A stretch of DNA of 64,000 nt from VRUE01 sp963697915 (lineage in GTDB: Bacteria > Actinomycetota > Thermoleophilia > Solirubrobacterales > 70-9), in assembly GCA_963697915.1 (NCBI GenBank), contig OY969103.1, positions 1,178,001-1,242,000 of the forward strand, written 5' to 3'. Both the position numbers and the translations under genes were made by a program. How positions within the stretch are numbered: the first letter of the stretch is position 1; each line of letters opens with the position of its first letter. The notes under the pieces are model-generated. The model searched no databases and was not told the DNA's origin. It saw only the letters and a program-made list of their open reading frames with translations. Positions 1 through 7,737 of the stretch are shown one piece after another.

Positions 1-148
1 CCAGCTCGATGACGTTCCCGATGAACGTGTGCTCTCCGCCCTCCCACTCCGGGGCGTACCGCGGCCCTCGGGTCGGGGGAAGTGGTCGCTCGGCACCGCC
101 GTTCTCGGCTGCTTGTTCTACCGCGACCTCCTCCGCCCGCTTTTGCAC
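1..148 (-). CDS. Unknown protein, N-terminal part (runs off the window)
   Basis: An open frame on the minus strand begins at a GTG (148) and leaves the window at base 1, giving 49 residues. A GGAG-like ribosome site lies about 7 bases upstream. The peptide is acidic and hydrophilic at first (KRAEEVAVEQAAENGGAERP), then reads PRYAPEWEGGEHTFIGNVIE, which has the composition of real protein. I do not recognise the family. A good promoter with a perfect TTGACA lies 40-70 bases upstream, which supports expression. The rest of the gene is outside the window. Confidence 0.45.
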   Translation of the reverse strand, partial: MQKRAEEVAVEQAAENGGAERPLPPTRGPRYAPEWEGGEHTFIGNVIEL

Positions 149-187
149 AGCGTCTCCACTCTTTTCGAAGCCTCTATTATTTATTTA

Positions 188-220
188 GAAATACTGAATA
201 TTCAATCTCCTGTCAACAGG
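188..220 (-). promoter_or_regulatory. Promoter with operator-like palindrome
   Basis: Reading leftward, TTGACA (216-211) is followed after 17 bases by TATTTC (193-188), in a markedly AT-rich pocket of a GC-rich window. The -35 box sits inside an inverted repeat, CCTGT-TG-ACAGG (220-209), which looks like a repressor site. It would drive the partial gene starting at 148. Confidence 0.45.
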
Positions 221-291
221 CCGACTTCGCGCGTACCTTCACTGGATGCCGCGCGACCCAGAGCGTCTAGACCGTCTCAGCCTGGGGCTCT

Positions 292-594
292 TCAGCACTT
301 CGGTTGCGGGTTGGCGACGGTGCCGTCGGGCATCGAGGTATTGCAGAGAGTCGCTGCGGCAGTGAAGCCCGGGGTCGTCTTCGCGCCCGTCAGGATCGCT
401 TCGGTCAGATCGGTGCCGGTGAAGTCGGCGCCCCGCAGGTCCTCCCGGCTCATCTCAGCGCCGACGAAGTCGGCCAGCGTGAGGTTCGTCCCGGCCAGGG
501 TGGCGCCGGACAGGTTCGTTCCGACCCCGGCGCTTCCGGCCAGCACGGCACCCGTGAAGTCCGCCCGGGCGAAGTCGGCGAAGGAGAGCCTCGT
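292..594 (-). pseudogene. Broken 3' copy of the exported pentapeptide-repeat gene
   Basis: The minus-strand frame encodes pentapeptide repeats (LSFADFARADFTG, then NLTLADFVGAE) and ends NPQPKC. It matches the last ~120 residues of the intact pentapeptide protein at 26289-27641 segment by segment, including LAGSAGV, NLTLADFVGA, LTGTDLTEAIL, and the tail NTSMPDGTVANPQPKC against NTPMPDGSVGNPQPKC. Two repeats present in the intact gene (the SGSDARSANFTSADL and RADFEGVALIRADL stretch) are missing. Upstream of ~594 the similarity stops and a stop codon follows at 646-648. There is no signal peptide or start, so this is a 5'-truncated relic. Confidence 0.7.
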
Positions 595-651
595 TCTACA
601 GACGTTGCTCGAGCGCGGTGCGGAACGCTTTTGCCGTTTCGTATCTCACGG

Positions 652-1224
652 CTACCCATCCTTCTCCGCAGCGCGGCGGATGAGATCAGCGACGCGACCA
701 CCGCACCGATCGGCTCGGGGAAGAAGCAAACGACGGGTCGTCAGGCCTTCGTGCAGTGCTTGGCGGACGGCCATCTCGATCTGCTCGGGGGCCGTTCCAG
801 AGGTGGCTGCGTCGAGGATCGACCGCACCGGGTCGGTGACGCGGATGCCTTCGCGGCACACGACTTCGGACGGCTCGAGGGGCTTCGTCGTCGTGTGCAG
901 GGTCACCCCCTGAAGCCGCCTGATCCCGCGATCATCGCGATCGACCAGGAGATGCACGCTGTTCGGGATCACATCCGAGAGTTCGTGAAGGTCGAGCGCG
1001 CTCTCGTGAGAGACGACGGCTCGCTCGGCCCCAACAGCAAGCCACTTCGCCCGCACGTCCTCGTGGGGGGAGCCTGGATAGCCGCGCAGCCGGTACAGAC
1101 CGCGGCGAATGTGCTCGTATCGCCCGGAGCGAACATGGTGGGCGAGTAGCTGCGGACTGAAGCCGGCTTCGCGCGCCTGGCGGGCGGTGAAGTAGCCATC
1201 CTGGCTGTAGGAGACTTGATTCAG
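652..1224 (-). CDS. AbiEi-like antitoxin/transcriptional regulator, no normal start codon
   Basis: The frame encodes an N-terminal winged-helix-like part (YFTARQAREAGFSPQLLAHH, then RSGRYEHIRRGLYRLRGYP) followed by the AbiEi-type C-terminal part (AVVSHESALDLHEL, PNSVHLLVD, REGIRVTDPVRSILDA). This is the usual order of type IV toxin-antitoxin AbiEi-domain regulators in actinobacteria. The reading frame is open from a stop at 1303-1305, yet has no ATG, GTG or TTG before a GTG at 1056 that lies inside the domain; CTG at 1224 is the only plausible upstream start. No nucleotidyltransferase toxin gene is adjacent. Either it uses CTG, is leaderless on an unusual codon, or has lost its start. Confidence 0.6.
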   Translation of the reverse strand: MNQVSYSQDGYFTARQAREAGFSPQLLAHHVRSGRYEHIRRGLYRLRGYPGSPHEDVRAKWLAVGAERAVVSHESALDLHELSDVIPNSVHLLVDRDDRGIRRLQGVTLHTTTKPLEPSEVVCREGIRVTDPVRSILDAATSGTAPEQIEMAVRQALHEGLTTRRLLLPRADRCGGRVADLIRRAAEKDG

Positions 1225-1308
1225 GGCGACCGCGTCGGGAGCTTGAGTGTCAGAGATAAGTAAAGTATAGCTGTATCTTTCTGCGACATTGGTAGGCGTT
1301 TGTCATTT

Positions 1309-1405
1309 CCAACCGCCCTGCGCAAATTTCGGGCACTTCACGCCAGGAGTGCCCGACTCCCTTCGTATCGCCGCATATCCCTGCGTATCCGCGGCAAAAC
1401 GTCGG
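1309..1405 (+). repeat. Dispersed ~95-bp repeat, copy 1
   Basis: This block matches 4665-4759 in the same orientation at roughly 90% by eye, with a few substitutions and one single-base gap. It contains a hairpin, CGGGCACT (1330-1337) pairing with AGTGCCCG (1348-1355), followed by GCATATCC and GCGTATCC sub-repeats. It lies 135 bases before the serine hydrolase gene. Outside the two copies the flanking bases differ. The rest of the gap (1405-1539) shows nothing I can interpret. Confidence 0.75.
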
Positions 1406-1539
1406 GACGCGATGCGGCCGCCGAACCGACCAAGCATTCGTCGCCGCCAGCTGGGCCCCGCGCCGTTCTCCCGATATAGCCTCCTGCCACCGATCGCCGT
1501 CCCCCCGCGGCGCCCTCCCAAGAAGGACGGATCAACCGA

Positions 1540-2673
1540 ATGAGATTCCCCCGCCCGCTCGCCGCCATCCCCGTCGCCCTGGTCTGCCTCGCCTCCCTGG
1601 CACCTGGCGCCGGCGCCAAGTCGACCCCGGCCGACGTCCAGCGCGGACTCGGACGGTTGGCCAGTTCACCGGGAGGGCCTCCCGGGGCGGTCGCGACGAT
1701 CTACCGCAACGGCAAGCTGACCACGTTGCGTGCCGGTCGCGCCGACATCAAGCGCAAGGGCGCCCCGCGGGCAAGCGACCACATGCGGATCGCCAGCATC
1801 GCCAAGGCCTTCAGCGGCGCCGTCGCGCTCAACCTGGTCCGCGCCGGCAAGCTCGGCCTCGACGACTCCATCGCCCAGCGGCTGCCGGGAGCGCCGGCGG
1901 CCTGGGGCGCGGTGACCGTACGCCAGCTGCTAAACCACACCAGCGGCCTGCCCGACTACACCCGTTCCGAGCCCTTCGCGAAACAGGCCGAAACGAACCC
2001 CCGCGGCTACGTCTCGCCGCAGACCGTGATCGGCTGGGTCAGCGGCGACCCGCTCGAGTTCACGCCGGGGTCGAAGTACGAGTACTCGAACACCGACAAC
2101 ATCGTCGTCGGCCTGATCGCCGAGGAAGTCAGCGGCGGGACCTACGGTGGCCTGCTGCAGAACATCGTCTTCGGCCCGGCGAAGTTGACCCAGACCACCT
2201 TCCCGACCAAGGTCGCCCTACCCGAGCCCTACATCCATGGCTACATTGTCGCGCCCGGCGAGGAGGACCAGGACGTCTCCACCTTCCTCAGCCCCAGCGG
2301 CGCCTGGGCCTCGGGGGCGATCGTCTCCACCCCGCGTGAGCTGAACGCCTTCATCCGCGCTGACCTCGGGCTGAAGTTCTTCGACCGCGCCCAGCAGCGC
2401 CAGCAGATGCGCTTCGTCAAGGGCGGCGAATCGAGCCCTCCCGGACCCGGCAAGAACTCCGCCGGCCTGGCCCTGTTTCGGTACCAGACCAAATGCGGCA
2501 CCGTCTTCGGCCACACCGGCAACTTCCCCGGCTACGTCCAGTTCGCCGCGGCCACTGCCGACGGCCGCGGGGCGGTCACGACCTCGCTCAACATCCCGGC
2601 CCCCGACGGCAAGCTGCTGGCGCAACTGCGCGGCGTGCAGGCGACTGCGGTCTGCGCATTGCTGGGGCATTAA
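1540..2673 (+). CDS. Exported serine hydrolase, class C beta-lactamase/DD-peptidase fold
   Basis: The 377-residue product has an N-terminal signal peptide (hydrophobic 8-26, AGA cleavage region). It carries all three motifs of the serine beta-lactamase-like family: SIAK at 86-89 (nucleophile and general base), YSN at 182-184, and HTG at 325-327 in place of KTG. Such proteins hydrolyse D-Ala peptides, esters or amides outside the membrane; the substrate cannot be told from sequence. Start ATG follows an AAGGAC ribosome site. It converges on the glutaminase fusion, and both genes lie between two direct repeats. Confidence 0.85.
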   Translation: MRFPRPLAAIPVALVCLASLAPGAGAKSTPADVQRGLGRLASSPGGPPGAVATIYRNGKLTTLRAGRADIKRKGAPRASDHMRIASIAKAFSGAVALNLVRAGKLGLDDSIAQRLPGAPAAWGAVTVRQLLNHTSGLPDYTRSEPFAKQAETNPRGYVSPQTVIGWVSGDPLEFTPGSKYEYSNTDNIVVGLIAEEVSGGTYGGLLQNIVFGPAKLTQTTFPTKVALPEPYIHGYIVAPGEEDQDVSTFLSPSGAWASGAIVSTPRELNAFIRADLGLKFFDRAQQRQQMRFVKGGESSPPGPGKNSAGLALFRYQTKCGTVFGHTGNFPGYVQFAAATADGRGAVTTSLNIPAPDGKLLAQLRGVQATAVCALLGH

Positions 2674-2766
2674 CGACCGCGGGCGGGGGGAACCCCTCGA
2701 CCACCTGGTTCGGCCGATCGGCTTTGTCGCCGGTTCGGACCAGGGCCGGGAGAACCCGGTCGGCAC

Positions 2767-4572
2767 TCAGCCGTCGAAGTGGACGCCGACCTCGCGGCTC
2801 ATCCGGCCGATCGTTTCGTAGAAGCTGGCCAACAGGTTGCGCATCAACGCCGCCTGCAGGTCGGGGTGGTGCGCGGCCAGGCGCTCGAAGTCGGTGACCG
2901 AGAGGGCCAGGCACTCGCCGTCGCTCTCGCCGCGAACGGTAACCGGGCGGAGCGGGACGCCGGCGAGCGCGACCTCGCCGAAGGCCAGGCCCGGGGTCAA
3001 GGTCGCCAGCCGGCGCATACCGTCCTCGACCTCGACCGTCACCTCGCCGGCGAGCAGGAGGAAGGCCGCGTCGGCGTCATCGCCCCGGGCGAAGATCGTC
3101 TCGCCGGCCGCGAACGGTCGCTGGCTGAGCAGCTCCGCGAAGGCGGCGAGCATCGGCGGGTCGAAGCCGGCGGTGAGTCGATGCTCGGCGAGCGGCACCG
3201 GTCCGTCGACGACGGACGGGGTTCCTTCGGCGGCGAGCAGCCGCTCCTCGCACCACTCGGTCGCCGCGTCGCGGTCGGGGAAAACGCGGGCGCCGTCCCC
3301 CGGCAGCTCGGCCAGCACGTGGCTGTGCGGGGGGGCGACGAAGACCAGGGCCCTGCCCTCCCCCTCCATCCAGCTCGCCAGTCCCGCCAGGAGCCGGTTG
3401 GCGGCGAGGTCGATCTCGGTGACCTCGGTCAGGTCGATGACCACGGCCTCGATCTCCCCCGCCTGCTCGACGACGCCGCGGACGACGCTCTCCATCGCCG
3501 CGAATACGAGGTCGCCGTGAAGGACGTGGACGACGCAGCGCGAGCCGGTGCGGTCGAGCACCGCGCACTGCTCAGGCGGGCGGCGGCGACGCGAGGGAAC
3601 GTCGGCGACGCTGTAGCTGCGGCGCACCGCCGAGCGCGACGAGCGGGCGACGTGGAGCAGGTTGAGATCGAGATCGGTTGAGATCTGCCGGCAGACCTCG
3701 ACCCCGCGGACGCTGTTGCCGTGCCGGTCCAGCGGCGGTGAGAAGACCGCGATCCCGAGCTGGCCCGGCAGCACCGCGAGAACGCCGCCGGCGACGCCGC
3801 TCTTGGCCGGCATGCCGACATCGACCACCCACTCGCCCGCCGAGTCGTACATGCCGCAGGTCGTCATCACGCTGAGCACCCGGTCGACGTACTCGCGCCC
3901 GAGCACGCGCTCGCCGCTCAGCGGGTTGACGCCACCGTTGGCCAGCGTCGCCGCCATCAGGCTGAGGTCATGGCAGTCGACCGCGACCGAGCACTGGCGG
4001 AAGTAGAGATCCAGGGCCAGCTCCGGATTCTGCTCGAGGATGTCGGCGCCGCGCAGCATGTGGCCGATCGCGCGGTTGCGGTGGCCGGTACCGCGCTCTG
4101 CCTCGTAGACCTCGGTCGCTACCGCCAGCGGCCGCCCGGCGAAGCGGCCGTAGGCCTCGACGACCCGCTGCTCCCGCTCCTCGGGGCCGGCGCCCGGCAG
4201 GAGCGAGGCAGAGGTGATCGCGCCGGCGTTGATCATCGGGTTCAGCGGCCGGCCCGTGTCGGGCGCCAGGCTGATCGAGTTGAAGGCATCGCCGCTCGGC
4301 TCCACCCCAACCTTCGCGTCGACCGCGGCGAAGCCGTGCTCCTGCAGGGCGATGCCGTAGGTGAAGGGCTTCGAGATCGACTGGATCGTGAACTCGCGGC
4401 GAGACTCGCCGACCTCGTAGCAGTGCCCGTCGGTGGTCGCGACGGCGATCCCGAACCAGTCGGGCTCGGCCAGCGCCAGCGGGGGGATGTAGTCGGCGAC
4501 GACACCGGAGCGCTCACCGCGCCAGCGCTCGTGCAGGCGCTCGAGGTAGGCGTCGATCGGGGTCGCGGCCAT
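2767..4572 (-). CDS. glsA: Glutaminase A fused to STAS and cyclic nucleotide-binding domains
   Basis: Residues 1-305 are a complete serine-type glutaminase (L-glutamine to glutamate and ammonia), with QSISKPF carrying the catalytic S65-x-x-K68 pair, and family blocks around NPMINAGAI and SGVAGG. A linker leads to a STAS-like domain (about 335-430; VVIDLTEVTEIDLAANRLL) and then a cyclic nucleotide-binding domain (about 460-590; LLLAGEVTVEVEDG, LAFGEVALAG). A classical glutaminase is about 310 residues, so half this 601-residue protein is regulatory. The cNMP pocket Arg of RxA is not obvious, so ligand binding is uncertain. The activity is predicted to be cytoplasmic and allosterically controlled. 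Confidence 0.9.
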   Translation of the reverse strand: MAATPIDAYLERLHERWRGERSGVVADYIPPLALAEPDWFGIAVATTDGHCYEVGESRREFTIQSISKPFTYGIALQEHGFAAVDAKVGVEPSGDAFNSISLAPDTGRPLNPMINAGAITSASLLPGAGPEEREQRVVEAYGRFAGRPLAVATEVYEAERGTGHRNRAIGHMLRGADILEQNPELALDLYFRQCSVAVDCHDLSLMAATLANGGVNPLSGERVLGREYVDRVLSVMTTCGMYDSAGEWVVDVGMPAKSGVAGGVLAVLPGQLGIAVFSPPLDRHGNSVRGVEVCRQISTDLDLNLLHVARSSRSAVRRSYSVADVPSRRRRPPEQCAVLDRTGSRCVVHVLHGDLVFAAMESVVRGVVEQAGEIEAVVIDLTEVTEIDLAANRLLAGLASWMEGEGRALVFVAPPHSHVLAELPGDGARVFPDRDAATEWCEERLLAAEGTPSVVDGPVPLAEHRLTAGFDPPMLAAFAELLSQRPFAAGETIFARGDDADAAFLLLAGEVTVEVEDGMRRLATLTPGLAFGEVALAGVPLRPVTVRGESDGECLALSVTDFERLAAHHPDLQAALMRNLLASFYETIGRMSREVGVHFDG

Positions 4573-4664
4573 CGCCCAACGCTAGCCGGAGTCGCCTTAG
4601 AGAGGACACGGGCTTCGGTCGGCGGGTTGCAATCAAAGCTCTCCTTGGGACACGGCAATGCGCT

Positions 4665-4759
4665 CCAACCGCCCTGAGCCGATTTCGGGCACTTCTCGCC
4701 AGGAGTGCCCGACTCCCTGCATATCGCCGCATATCCTGCGTATCCGCGGCAATACGGCG
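4665..4759 (+). repeat. Dispersed ~95-bp repeat, copy 2
   Basis: Second copy of the block at 1309-1405, same orientation, with the same hairpin (CGGGCACT 4686-4693, AGTGCCCG 4704-4711). It sits 93 bases upstream of the divergent glutaminase start. The two copies thus bound the serine hydrolase/glutaminase pair on its outer sides. The remaining gap bases 4573-4664 show no clear signal. Confidence 0.75.
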
Positions 4760-4833
4760 GCACGTTGATCGGTCTCGGAGCTCGGCTAATTCCCTGCTAA
4801 TGAGGGACTTCTGAAGTGGTCACCCAGATTTCG

Positions 4834-4884
4834 CCGCCTCGGATCGCACCCAGGAGGTCGCCGGTTCGGGTCCGGCTAGCTCCA
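4834..4884 (+). pseudogene. 3' fragment of a tRNA-Ala gene
   Basis: The stretch has the 3' half of a tRNA: an anticodon loop ATCGCAC (T33, anticodon CGC, A37) followed by CCAGG, variable loop AGGTC, T-arm GCCGG-TTCGGGT-CCGGC, and acceptor strand TAGCTCC plus discriminator A. It resembles the 3' half of bacterial tRNA-Ala. The 5' half (acceptor strand, D-arm) is absent upstream, the anticodon stem has a C-A mismatch, and the invariant A58 of the T-loop is G. It is therefore a non-functional remnant, of the kind left at tRNA attachment sites. The reverse strand would encode an artefactual peptide SRTRTGDLLGAI, seen in databases near such sites. Confidence 0.6.
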
Positions 4885-4955
4885 TTTGCTGCTGCGTACA
4901 AATAGCTGGTAAACCGTCGGGGTCGAGCGCTCGCCAAACTGAGAGGAGACCCACG

Positions 4956-5474
4956 ATGAGCGATCTTGCGGCGACCTTCGATGCTCACGTCCAGGCTGAG
5001 TTCCAGGACCTCGACCTCGAGGCGACGATGGCGACGATGGTCGCCGACCCCTATGTCCACCACGTGCCGACGATCACCGGCGGCAACGGGACTGCCGGCG
5101 TGCGCGCCTTCTACGGGGACCACTTCATCGGCCAGTGGCCCGATGACACCGAGACGCGGCAGATCTCGAGGACGGTGGGCGAGAACCAGGTGGTCGACGA
5201 GCTGTTGATGACCTTCACCCACGATCGCGCGCTGGACATCATGCTGCCCGGCATCCCGCCCACCGGGCGGCGGATCAGTATCCCCGTCGTCGTGGTGGTC
5301 GGCTTCGAGGGAGGCATGGTCCACCACGAGCACATCTACTGGGACCAAGCCAGCGTCTTGGTCCAGGCCGGCCTCCTCGACCCGGATGGGCTGCCCGCGG
5401 TCGGCGCCAAGCAGGCCGAGGCGCTGCTCGATCAGGACAGGCCGAAGAACGAGCTGCTCGACACTGACGTCTAG
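4956..5474 (+). CDS. NTF2-like/SnoaL-like protein
   Basis: The 172-residue product has the size and layout of an NTF2-fold cone: helical start (DLAATFDAHVQAEFQDLDLE), a His-rich strand (DPYVHHVPT), GGNGTAGVRAFYGDHFIGQWP, and a strand ending in GGMVHHEHIYWDQASVL. Similar proteins occur with carboxymethylenebutenolidases or as polyketide cyclase-like enzymes; the substrate is unknown. ATG at 4956 is preceded by GAGAGGAG, a strong ribosome site. It is a single gene lying just after the tRNA-Ala fragment and just before the ECF42/DGPF pair. Confidence 0.7.
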   Translation: MSDLAATFDAHVQAEFQDLDLEATMATMVADPYVHHVPTITGGNGTAGVRAFYGDHFIGQWPDDTETRQISRTVGENQVVDELLMTFTHDRALDIMLPGIPPTGRRISIPVVVVVGFEGGMVHHEHIYWDQASVLVQAGLLDPDGLPAVGAKQAEALLDQDRPKNELLDTDV

Positions 5475-5541
5475 CCGGCTCGCCATGCCCGGCCAGTCGA
5501 GCTACGGTCGGCGCTCATACATAGGGCAACCTCCAATTCGA

Positions 5542-5568
5542 TGTCGAGAAGCCGTGACCGGCTCCGCT
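5542..5568 (+). promoter_or_regulatory. Possible ECF42-type promoter
   Basis: TGTCGA (5542-5547), the -35 motif reported for ECF42 sigma factors, is followed 17 bases later by CGCTC instead of the expected CG(A/T)C. It lies about 72 bases before the DGPF gene start. The match is weaker than at the second pair (39021-39047). Confidence 0.35.
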
Positions 5569-5618
5569 CACCAAGTGAAGGCCGCGACAGGCGCGGCCCC
5601 CGACACCAGGAGACCACC

Positions 5619-6032
5619 ATGCCGAAGTATCTGCTCCTCAAGCACTACAGCGGCGGCCCGGAGCCGCACCACCCCTTCCCGCCGATGGACCAGTGGGCGC
5701 CCGAGGACGTGGAGGCGCACATGGCCTTCCTGCGGCAGGTCAGAGCACTGCTGCAGGAGAACGGCGAGTACGTCGACGCGCAGGCGCTGACGCGGGCGCA
5801 GACCTGGGTCCGCTACGACGGGCCGGACGCCGCGCCGGTCACCACCGACGGCCCCCTGCCCGAGACCAGCGACCTCGTGGCGGGCTGGTACATGGTCGAC
5901 GTCGAGTCGCGCGAGCGCGCGGTCGAGATCGCGGCGTACATCTCCTCCGAGCCCGGCCCGGGCGGCGAGCCGCTGTACGAGTGGATCGACGTGCGCGAGG
6001 TCATGTCCGGGATGTCGTCGTCCGAGGACTGA
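5619..6032 (+). CDS. DGPF (YCII-related) domain protein
   Basis: The 137-residue product begins MPKYLLLKHYSGG and contains the family hallmark TDGPLPETSDLVAGWYMVDV, typical of DGPF/YCII-related proteins. These small alpha/beta-barrel proteins are almost always encoded beside ECF42 sigma factors and are thought to be their targets or partners; the biochemical function is not established. ATG 5619 is chosen because CAGGAGA lies just upstream and the family motif begins there; a longer frame from 5541 lacks similarity. The sigma gene starts 7 bases downstream, so the two are surely co-transcribed. Confidence 0.85.
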   Translation: MPKYLLLKHYSGGPEPHHPFPPMDQWAPEDVEAHMAFLRQVRALLQENGEYVDAQALTRAQTWVRYDGPDAAPVTTDGPLPETSDLVAGWYMVDVESRERAVEIAAYISSEPGPGGEPLYEWIDVREVMSGMSSSED

Positions 6033-6039
6033 CCAGGTC

Positions 6040-7239
6040 GTGACCGACGAGCCGATGTCGGCGTGGGACGACGGCGCGCTGCGCGCCCTCGTCCCGCGGG
6101 TGCTCGCGGGGCTGGTGCGGCGGGGCGAGCAGTTCGACGACGCCGAGGACGCGCTCCAAGAGGCGCTGCTGGAGGCGCTGCGGGTCTGGCCCGAGAATCC
6201 GCCGCACGACCCGCGCGCGTGGCTGACGACCGTGGCGACCCGGCGGCTGGTCGACGCCCGCCGCAGCGAGGTCGCCCGTCACCGCCGCGAAGAGGAGGCG
6301 GAGGCCGAGCCACGGCCCGAGGCCGCGTCGGAGGAGGTCGGCGACGACACGCTCTTCCTGCTCTTCCGCTGCTGCCACCCGGCGCTCGCGCCGGCCTCGC
6401 AGGTGGCGCTGACGCTGCGCGCGGTCGGCGGCCTCACGACGCGCGAGATCGCCGACGCCTTCTACGTCCCGGAGGCGACGATGGCGCAGCGGATCAGCCG
6501 CGCCAAGCGGACGGTGCGGGGGCGCCGGCTGGACCGGCCCGGCGACCTCGCCGTCGTGCTGCGGGTGCTCTACCTCGTCTACACGACCGGTCATGCGGGC
6601 CGGGTCGACCTGGCCCGCGAGGCGATCCGCCTCGCCCGCCAGCTCACGCTCGCGACCGAGGAGCCGGAGGCGCGCGGCCTGCTCGCGCTGATGCTGCTCA
6701 ACCACGCGCGCCTGCCCGCGCGGGTCGACGCCGAGGGCCGCCTCGTCACGCTCGACCGGCAGGACCGCGGCCTGTGGGACAGACACGAGATCGCCGAGGG
6801 CGTGCGCGTCCTGCAGTCGGCGCTGGCGCTGCAGACGGAGGCGCGGCCGCCGGGCCGCTACCAGCTCGAGGCCGCCATCGCCGCCCTGCACGACGACGCG
6901 GCGAGCGCCGAGGAGACCGACTGGCCGCAGATCCTCTCCTGGTACGACGACCTCGTCGCGCTCACCGACGACCCGGTCCGCGACGACCCTGCCGCCGTCC
7001 TCGGCCGCGCCGTCGCGGTCGGCCACGTCCACGGCGCCGCCGCCGGCCTGCGCGAGAGCGACCGCCTGCGCGACGTGCTCGGCGGGCGCCATCGCTGGCA
7101 CGCCGTCTGCGGTCACCTGCACGAGCTGGACGGCGACCTCCCCGCCGCCGCGGAGGCCTACGCCGAGGCCGCCCGCCGCGCCACGACCGTCACCGAGCGC
7201 GACCACCTCGTCCGCCAGGCGGCGCGGGCGCGGCGGTAA
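6040..7239 (+). CDS. ECF42-type RNA polymerase sigma factor with C-terminal TPR-like extension
   Basis: The 399-residue product has sigma region 2 (FDDAEDALQEALLEALRVWP, then DPRAWLTTVATRRLVDARR) and region 4 (LTTREIADAFYVPEATMAQR) within the first 170 residues. A ~200-residue helical extension follows (DUF6596-type; EPEARGLLALMLLNHARLPA, AEETDWPQILSWYDDL) that is required for activity in characterised ECF42 members. There is no anti-sigma gene, as expected for the group; control is thought to run through the C-terminal extension. Start GTG 6040 follows the DGPF stop by 7 bases. A second such pair lies at 37236-38955. Confidence 0.88.
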   Translation: MTDEPMSAWDDGALRALVPRVLAGLVRRGEQFDDAEDALQEALLEALRVWPENPPHDPRAWLTTVATRRLVDARRSEVARHRREEEAEAEPRPEAASEEVGDDTLFLLFRCCHPALAPASQVALTLRAVGGLTTREIADAFYVPEATMAQRISRAKRTVRGRRLDRPGDLAVVLRVLYLVYTTGHAGRVDLAREAIRLARQLTLATEEPEARGLLALMLLNHARLPARVDAEGRLVTLDRQDRGLWDRHEIAEGVRVLQSALALQTEARPPGRYQLEAAIAALHDDAASAEETDWPQILSWYDDLVALTDDPVRDDPAAVLGRAVAVGHVHGAAAGLRESDRLRDVLGGRHRWHAVCGHLHELDGDLPAAAEAYAEAARRATTVTERDHLVRQAARARR

Positions 7240-7319
7240 GCGCCGCCCGGATGCTCGATGAGCTGGCCGCTGATCTGCAGCGAGAGAAAAGGCGCTGGTA
7301 TCCCTGCGAGCCCGCCATG

Positions 7320-7727
7320 TCAGCCGCCCTCGTTTTCGAGGTACTCCTTGGCGAGTCGTTTTGGGGCCCTGCAGAGCCAGGCTTCGACGATCAGCTCGTT
7401 CAACTCCTCGAGTGAGATCCGGTCGAGGCGGATGAGGACGGCGGGGTAGCCGTCGAAGTGCGGGGTGGTGAAGAAGGTTTCGGGGTCGTCTTGGAGCAGC
7501 GCCTCCTTCACGCCCAGGTCCTCGACCCGGACCGCCAGGATCGGGCCTGATGGCGTGCGCTTGGCGAGGTCGCTTATTTCCTTCAGGCGGAGGGGGCGTT
7601 CCCAAACGAAGAGCTTGTCCCGGACCCGCCAGGCGGTGTTTCCGTATGCCGGGCGCTCGCTGGTCTCTGGCAGGGCTAGGGCGATCCGCCGCACGTCGTT
7701 CCATTCGGCCACGAGGCGACGGTACAT
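7320..7727 (-). CDS. MmcQ/YjbR family protein
   Basis: The 135-residue product shows the YjbR-type layout: VRRIALALPETSERPAYG at the start, a central WRVRDKLFVWERPL and a C-terminal PAVLIRLDRISLEELNELI with AWLCRAPKRLAKEYL. The fold (double-wing DNA-binding-like, CyaY-like) is known but the function is not; DNA binding has been proposed. It is the last gene of a minus-strand operon, 10 bases after the xthA stop. ATG 7727 is used; an inner GTG would remove only five residues. Confidence 0.8.
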   Translation of the reverse strand: MYRRLVAEWNDVRRIALALPETSERPAYGNTAWRVRDKLFVWERPLRLKEISDLAKRTPSGPILAVRVEDLGVKEALLQDDPETFFTTPHFDGYPAVLIRLDRISLEELNELIVEAWLCRAPKRLAKEYLENEGG

Positions 7728-7737
7728 CTTCGCCGAA

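Noticed and set aside
29..913. A 294-codon plus-strand frame at the left edge
   Set aside because: It reads antisense through the pentapeptide relic and the AbiEi-like gene and has an artefactual Arg/Ser/Pro composition.
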